Assembly: GCA_000436035.1 (NCBI GenBank)
Contig: FR893208.1
Span: 1 to 30,513, forward strand
Direction: 5' to 3'
Source of the DNA: Prevotella sp. CAG:732
GTDB lineage: Bacteria; Bacteroidota; Bacteroidia; Bacteroidales; Bacteroidaceae
Length of the DNA stretch: 30,513 nt
This document shows, piece by piece, positions 26,923 through 30,513 of this stretch. The position numbers and the translations under genes are program-made. Below the pieces are notes generated by a model, which had not been told where the DNA came from, made no database searches, and saw nothing but the letters and a program-made list of their open reading frames with translations. Within the stretch, counting starts at the first letter, position 1. Every line of letters starts with the position of its first letter.

Positions 26923-27046
26923 CGACTTTTATTTTGTAACACGCATTTCATATGATTACAATTTCATTTCATTTTCCTGTGTTTTCGCACACATCAGAAA
27001 AAGCGTAGAAAAGTGAGGTTCGAGGCGTTAATAAACGTTAGAAGAC

Positions 27047-27077
27047 TTGCTATTGCGGATTGTTTTCCCTATCTTTG
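27047..27077 (+). promoter_or_regulatory. Consensus promoter of a predicted small RNA
   Basis: TTG (27047-27049), a 20-nt spacer and TATCTTTG (27070-27077) on the plus strand. There is no plus-strand gene downstream in the window, only a short region ending in a hairpin, so the promoter implies a non-coding transcript. It is divergent from the regulator promoter. Confidence 0.65.
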
Positions 27078-27083
27078 TAGTCA

Positions 27084-27200
27084 GAATCATCTTTTACTTA
27101 TACTTAAATATGCGATAACCTAAAAGACCTAGATACCCAATTATGCAAGACACAAGAAGCGGAGAGGCATCAGTCCCAAGGACTAGCACTCTCCGCTTTT
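27084..27200 (+). ncRNA. Predicted small RNA of about 115 nt
   Basis: A transcript from the consensus promoter at 27047-27077 would start near 27084 and end at the hairpin with a TTTT run at 27197-27200. Only very short reading frames occur (for example 22 codons from 27144), none with a clear ribosome site. The first 19 nt (27085-27103, AATCATCTTTTACTTATAC) are identical on the plus strand to 30327-30345, which is the antisense of the predicted 5' leader of the LRR-protein gene, so the RNA could pair with that mRNA over 19 bp. A 14-nt match (30269-30282) and two 9-10 nt matches lie in the same leader. Expression is unproven, and the promoter and terminator calls are by eye. Confidence 0.45.
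27157..27198. terminator. AGCGGAGAG-family hairpin, copy 1
   Basis: AAGCGGAGAG (27157-27166) pairs with CTCTCCGCTT (27189-27198), with an inner AGTCC/GGACT helix. It would end the plus-strand small RNA (TTTT follows) and perhaps also the PIN toxin transcript from the other side. The stem core recurs at 27928-27966. Confidence 0.7.
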
Positions 27201-27204
27201 GTGA

Positions 27205-27624
27205 CTATTGACCAATAGATTTCAAATATCTAAGGAATTCCATAATATTCACAACATCCACTTTCGGAAAAGGAATCGTTTTCAGAACATCATAATGTTT
27301 ATCATTGCTTACTATAAAAATAGCTTGAGCAGCTACAGCGCAATCAACAAACTTATTGTCATCTTTATCTTTGTCTATAAGCCCCATTCTAAAATAAGGC
27401 TCCTTAACAAGAACGAATCTACTATTGAGAAGGACTTGTATTATATTATTTGCAATACTAGCATTCGTTTTCTGCTCAATTATCTCTTGATACTCAAGCA
27501 TAATTTCAGTTGAAACACACAAGATATATTTCCCTTCTTGCAAGCCTTTCCATATATCATAGAACTGCCCTTTGCGAGACAAAGAGGCAATAAAACAATT
27601 TGTATCTAGAACTATTCTATCCAC
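27205..27624 (-). CDS. PIN-domain toxin of a type II toxin-antitoxin pair
   Basis: The 139-residue protein shows the PIN nuclease fold with conserved acidic residues: D7 in IVLDTNCFI, E44 in STEIMLEYQEI, D89 and D94 in DKDDNKFVDCAVAAQA, and D108 in VSNDKHYD. It matches the COG1569 type, putative toxin component, PIN family. Such toxins are Mg-dependent ribonucleases; the RNA target is unknown. It overlaps the upstream antitoxin gene by 8 bp (27617-27624), as is usual in toxin-antitoxin operons. All catalytic positions are present, so it is probably active. Confidence 0.9.
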   Translation of the reverse strand: MDRIVLDTNCFIASLSRKGQFYDIWKGLQEGKYILCVSTEIMLEYQEIIEQKTNASIANNIIQVLLNSRFVLVKEPYFRMGLIDKDKDDNKFVDCAVAAQAIFIVSNDKHYDVLKTIPFPKVDVVNIMEFLRYLKSIGQ

Positions 27625-27838
27625 GATAAGGAGTTCTTAAATGTTCTTTGAGGATTTCCTCATTTTTCTCATTATCCCATTTCCCCTCGTCCCAGAGTTT
27701 GTCCATCTCTTCATCGACCTTGTCCGCAAAATACTGTGTAAGCGCATCTTTAATATCAGACAGAGCCGATTCTGTCCGAGCATAAGAAAACATCTTCAAA
27801 AGATGCAACTGAGTTGGATTTAATGCTGCTACAGCCAT
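27617..27838 (-). CDS. Antitoxin partner of the PIN toxin
   Basis: A 73-residue protein encoded just ahead of the toxin, overlapping it by 8 bp. It is mostly helical: LNPTQLHLLKMFSYARTESALSDIKDALTQYFADKVDEEMDKLWDEGKW. The Lys/Glu-rich C-terminal half with W residues, ending LKEHLRTPYRG, is typical of antitoxins that wrap around PIN toxins. The LNPTQLHLLKMFS opening is familiar from Bacteroidales antitoxins of this type. No clear DNA-binding motif was recognised, although the operator-like palindrome upstream suggests autoregulation. Confidence 0.8.
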   Translation of the reverse strand: MAVAALNPTQLHLLKMFSYARTESALSDIKDALTQYFADKVDEEMDKLWDEGKWDNEKNEEILKEHLRTPYRG

Positions 27839-27859
27839 AATCTTCTATATTTAATCTTT

Positions 27860-27911
27860 GTGACAATATTATCACGTGGCAAAGATAAACAATTAAATTG
27901 AATCTTCCAAA
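27860..27911 (-). promoter_or_regulatory. Promoter and operator-like palindrome of the toxin-antitoxin operon
   Basis: On the minus strand TTTG (27911-27908), a 20-nt spacer and TATCTTTG (27887-27880) form a consensus promoter. Just downstream, over the expected start site, lies GTGACAATATTATCAC (27860-27875), palindromic except for one symmetric pair. Also ATCTTTG (27854-27860) mirrors CAAAGAT (27880-27886). This is where an autoregulating toxin-antitoxin complex would be expected to bind. Confidence 0.65.
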
Positions 27912-27920
27912 TATTTTAAC

Positions 27921-27966
27921 CAAAAAGAGCGGAGAGCAACTTGTCATTAGGCAAGTGCTCTCCGCT
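27921..27966 (-). terminator. AGCGGAGAG-family hairpin, copy 2; terminator of the LRR operon
   Basis: AGCGGAGAGC (27928-27937) pairs with GCTCTCCGCT (27957-27966), with an inner CTTG/CAAG helix. On the minus strand it is followed by CTTTTTGG, a good terminator for the LRR and 64-residue genes. Confidence 0.82.
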
Positions 27967-28000
27967 ATATATAAGCTTCTACTTTTTCTTACTTTCGGGA

Positions 28001-28195
28001 CTAATACTCATCCCAGTCTTCCCAAGTGGAGAAGGCGTTCTGCTTGGCACGACCATCTTCTGGTCCTCCAGGACCTTCAACATCTGGACTTTCCGGACCT
28101 GTTTCTCTGTCTGTTGGCGAGCCTGCAAGAATAGATGAAACTTCTGTAACCAGCAAACAGTCCAATCTTGGTACTATATACTTTTTCTTTCTCAT
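28001..28195 (-). CDS. Small protein of unknown function (64 aa)
   Basis: I take the ATG at 28195, just after a TTG at 28198; the stop of the LRR gene ends 3 bp before it, so translation is probably coupled. The N-terminus RKKKYIVPRLDCLLV followed by SSILAGSP is a pattern I associate with a large group of short, uncharacterised Bacteroidales proteins (K-Y-x-x-P, then a small-residue LAGS motif). The rest is Pro/Gly/Glu-rich and acidic, ending in STWEDWDEY. There is no obvious membrane segment. The LAGS motif could be a processing site, but that is speculation. A hairpin terminator follows 35 bp downstream. Confidence 0.65.
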   Translation of the reverse strand: MRKKKYIVPRLDCLLVTEVSSILAGSPTDRETGPESPDVEGPGGPEDGRAKQNAFSTWEDWDEY

Positions 28196-28198
28196 CAA

Positions 28199-30259
28199 TT
28201 ATTTTACTATATGTTTTTTTCCGTTCACAAGATATACTCCTTGTGCTAGTCCAGCCAAGCTTGTAGAATTCTTTCTAACAATCTGACCATTCATACTATA
28301 TACATTATTGTCAGTAGTCTCGTTTGGAGTCTCAATTTCAATCTGATCTACTCCAGTTGTCTCATCCCATTCGCCAATAGAAGTAGCTGAGTATTTTGCC
28401 ATATTCTGAGTACCAGACTCTGTTCTGAATGAATCATCAATCAAATCAAACTTATCATTTGCCTTTGATACTGTAACAATAGCAGAGTATGGAGTCCAAC
28501 GACCACTCTTGTTTGAACCTTGATACTTGAAGGTAACCTTTCCGTTTGTAAAGCTCAAGTAGTAGCAGTTGCTAGGACGCTTATAGACGATTTTCTCATC
28601 AGCACTAGTTGCCATACACTCTTTTGCCTCAGAAGTATTCTGAATCCAGTTTTGATCACCACCATAGTTACCGACAAATGTATAGACATAATCAGTTTCA
28701 CTACCATACTGGTCAATAGCAGTCACATTTACCTCTTGTTCTGAGCCACCTTGAATCTTATACTTTGCAACCATAGCAAACTTAGGATTCTCGCCCTCAC
28801 CAAATTTCTTAGAAGGCTTGATCAAATATGGCATGTGAGCCTTGATGGTATCGAACTTCTTGTTGAACTTCAAAGTAATCAATCTCTTTGACTCATTACG
28901 AACTACCTCGCCCAAAGTGTAAACCTTTGCATTCTCACCAAATGTTTCAGCTACTTCTTCTGCATCCATATCAAATGGAACACATAATGTCCACCAGTCA
29001 TCATCTCTTACAGGAAGAATGACATCAGAAGTCTTAGATGGCTTAGGCGCATCTGCAACAGACAAAACAAAACGCAAAATACCTTTATGCTTCATCTGCT
29101 CTTCTGTCAGAGGCTGGCCTTCAAAATTTTTGTTATTAACAATACCATAATTTGCATGAGTATCATTATTACCATGTGCTCTATTGAAATCATCCTGTGA
29201 AGGCCACATACGGTTCTCACCCAAATACAAATCTGGAATAGAATATGAACGAGTCAAGTCTGTATAAGTTGCCTTTTGAGCCTCAGACAAATCTGCTCTG
29301 TAATGCAACACTGTAAACCAAATGCCATTGTTTACATAGTTATTACGAGTAGCCTTGCTGCTTGTTGGGGCCATAAAGCCGCCCCATCCAGTGTAAGGAC
29401 CTGTTCCAAATACATCCTCATCACACTCAGGAGCTTCCAATCCCTGGAAATAGACATCAGAAAGCAAATTATCATAAGGTAAAAAAGCCAAATGACCTAA
29501 ATACTCAACAGAAGAAGGAAATGCCAATTTAGTAAATCCATTTTGTTCGAAAGCACCATCGTCAACACGCTTCAAACCTTCTGGCATATTCAAAGATCTC
29601 AAACTGCGGCACAATTTGAAAGCGTTCTTTCCAATGCTTTTCAATGTAGATGGCAACTCCAAAACTGACAATTTTTCATGCTGTACAAAAACGCCATCAC
29701 CAATAGCTGTATATCCTTCAGGAATTACAAGAGTTTCCAAGTTTTGGAAGATAACTCTTGGAGTTTGATCATTTGCAAAAGTAAAAAGTCTAGTAGGAAC
29801 CTCTGTTTGTGTCGTAGAAGTAACCTTTGGCAAAACAAGAGTTTTTAAGCTTGAATATGGTTGGCTATTTGCTGCAACAAGAAAAGTACCTTTTGGATTT
29901 GCCCAATTGCCTACCTCATCAGCATCTGCTTGTGAAAGATGATCTATTTCAGCTTCGCCCAAATCCAAAACTTCCAAATTCTTTTGCCAATTATTTGCTA
30001 ATAACGCATTTACGTCACCATCATTAATTGGACCAACTACCTTAAACTTATTTGTATAAGGCACATTAATAACATAGCTAGCATTCCAACCATTCAACTG
30101 CCCAATCTGACCAGCCTCTGTCGTAGTAATAGTAACCACGCCATTAGCGTCTGGCTCAGATACAGTTGCCTGTGCCATGATGTTTCCTGCATAGGAAACG
30201 AGGATTGCGAAAGCCAAGACCAAAGCCTTTGCGCTCTCTGAAAGTAGAATCTTTTTCAT
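28199..30259 (-). CDS. Secreted BspA-type leucine-rich-repeat protein with C-terminal sorting tail
   Basis: A long signal peptide (1-29, ends NIMA) leads a 686-residue protein. Residues of about 95-265 contain BspA-like LRR_5 repeats: LEVLDLGEAEI, LKTLVLP, LETLVIPEGYTAIGDGVF, LSVLELPSTLKSIGKNAF, LRSLNMPEGLKRVDDGAF, and more. The middle part (300-630) has no recognised family. The tail at 634-686 reads TTGVDQI, NVYSMNGQIV, GVYLVNGKKHIVK. BspA-type repeats are linked in other species to surface adhesion, so an adhesin or ligand-binding role is plausible. A predicted 175-nt leader with four AAGTAAAAG repeats precedes it, and the 64-residue gene follows 3 bp behind the stop. Confidence 0.88.
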   Translation of the reverse strand: MKKILLSESAKALVLAFAILVSYAGNIMAQATVSEPDANGVVTITTTEAGQIGQLNGWNASYVINVPYTNKFKVVGPINDGDVNALLANNWQKNLEVLDLGEAEIDHLSQADADEVGNWANPKGTFLVAANSQPYSSLKTLVLPKVTSTTQTEVPTRLFTFANDQTPRVIFQNLETLVIPEGYTAIGDGVFVQHEKLSVLELPSTLKSIGKNAFKLCRSLRSLNMPEGLKRVDDGAFEQNGFTKLAFPSSVEYLGHLAFLPYDNLLSDVYFQGLEAPECDEDVFGTGPYTGWGGFMAPTSSKATRNNYVNNGIWFTVLHYRADLSEAQKATYTDLTRSYSIPDLYLGENRMWPSQDDFNRAHGNNDTHANYGIVNNKNFEGQPLTEEQMKHKGILRFVLSVADAPKPSKTSDVILPVRDDDWWTLCVPFDMDAEEVAETFGENAKVYTLGEVVRNESKRLITLKFNKKFDTIKAHMPYLIKPSKKFGEGENPKFAMVAKYKIQGGSEQEVNVTAIDQYGSETDYVYTFVGNYGGDQNWIQNTSEAKECMATSADEKIVYKRPSNCYYLSFTNGKVTFKYQGSNKSGRWTPYSAIVTVSKANDKFDLIDDSFRTESGTQNMAKYSATSIGEWDETTGVDQIEIETPNETTDNNVYSMNGQIVRKNSTSLAGLAQGVYLVNGKKHIVK

Positions 30260-30268
30260 CTTAAACTT

Positions 30269-30431
30269 ATCTTTTACTTATATACAATATACTTATACTA
30301 TCATCTTCATCACCAGCTAAAACTTAAATCATCTTTTACTTATACAATACTTAGTCTCTGAAAACTTATGTAGCTGTGTAATGTTTCTTTTACTTTTTCT
30401 TCTACAACTGATATAATCAGCACTTTTACTT
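30269..30431 (-). repeat. Four AAGTAAAAG repeats in the LRR gene leader
   Basis: The minus-strand leader carries AAGTAAAAG at 30279-30271, 30341-30333, 30395-30387 and 30431-30423, spaced 62, 54 and 36 bp. The first two lie in longer imperfect repeats of about 30 bp (plus-strand TTAAA..TCTTTTACTTATA..CAATA..CTTA). A fifth copy is at 27099-27091, where it forms the antisense of the predicted small RNA start. Confidence 0.75.
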
Positions 30432-30440
30432 TTGATGGTG

Positions 30441-30448
30441 CAAAGGTA
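30441..30448 (-). promoter_or_regulatory. -7 element of the LRR gene
   Basis: TACCTTTG on the minus strand (30448-30441) fits TAnnTTTG. A matching TTG at the -33 distance is not clear. Transcription would start near 30434, giving a leader of about 175 nt, unusually long for this window. Confidence 0.55.
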
Positions 30449-30513
30449 CAATAAATAATAATAAGTTGTACTTTGATTTTTGTCCTAATTAGGGTCTGCT
30501 GAATTAATTTCGA

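Noticed and set aside
27144..27212. 22-codon reading frame within the predicted small RNA
   Set aside because: It runs through the terminator hairpin, has no ribosome site and no recognisable product.
30269..30431. CRISPR-like array
   Set aside because: The repeated unit is only 9 bp (14-19 bp in two copies), spacing is uneven (62, 54, 36), and no cas gene is near.

Overview
The window looks like chromosomal DNA of a gut-type Prevotella/Segatella relative (Bacteroidota, Bacteroidales). The reasons are a SusC/SusD pair, many SPII lipoproteins, five secreted proteins that end in a short Prevotella-style C-terminal sorting tail (xTGIxxI linker, then a YxLxGxxV ... GxYxVxGKKxxxK block), moderate GC, and several promoters of the Bacteroidota type (TTG, 19-20 bp, TAnnTTTG). 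No rRNA, tRNA, CRISPR array, transposase or integrase was seen. The genus is an inference.

Layout. Positions 1-4020 hold three unrelated members of the expanded Bacteroidales ATPase plus PD-(D/E)XK families: the 3' end of a DUF4143 protein (+), an intact AAA-ATPase-like/PD-(D/E)XK protein (+), and a broken COG1672-type ATPase (-) that has an N-terminal frameshift and has lost its Walker A region. Positions 4046-4305 are intergenic and hold a promoter and three hairpins.

Positions 24459 down to 4258 (minus strand) look like one operon of about 20 kb. In order of transcription it holds: a consensus promoter; SusC-like TonB-dependent transporter (frameshifted at a G8 tract); SusD-like lipoprotein; zinc metallopeptidase lipoprotein; DUF4302 lipoprotein; BACON-domain lipoprotein; TlpA-like thioredoxin; DUF6029-type outer-membrane barrel; Omp28-like lipoprotein with CxxC; a small secreted tail protein; a 1252-residue protein that fuses Ig-like, choice-of-anchor-J and Omp28 domains; and two more secreted tail proteins. 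Gaps between the first nine genes are 5-33 bp, and a strong terminator follows the last gene. No glycoside hydrolase is present. The cargo set suggests surface capture of a peptide or metal/cofactor ligand with thiol-redox chemistry rather than glycan use; that is an inference. A PhoR/PhoB-like two-component pair (26832-24674, minus) lies directly upstream, separated by a hairpin terminator, and is a candidate regulator.

Positions 26833-27204 hold divergent promoters. One, on the plus strand, appears to drive a non-coding RNA of about 115 nt ending in a hairpin. Positions 27205-27838 (minus) are a PIN-domain toxin and its overlapping antitoxin. Positions 28001-30259 (minus) are a BspA-type leucine-rich-repeat secreted protein followed 3 bp later by a 64-residue peptide of unknown function. 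The LRR gene has a predicted 5' leader of about 175 nt with four copies of AAGTAAAAG. The predicted small RNA begins with 19 nt perfectly complementary to this leader, which is the most interesting possible regulatory link in the window.

Several terminator-like hairpins share stems, and matching pairs bracket three different gene blocks. The stretches 24460-24626 and 30449-30513 show nothing I can name.
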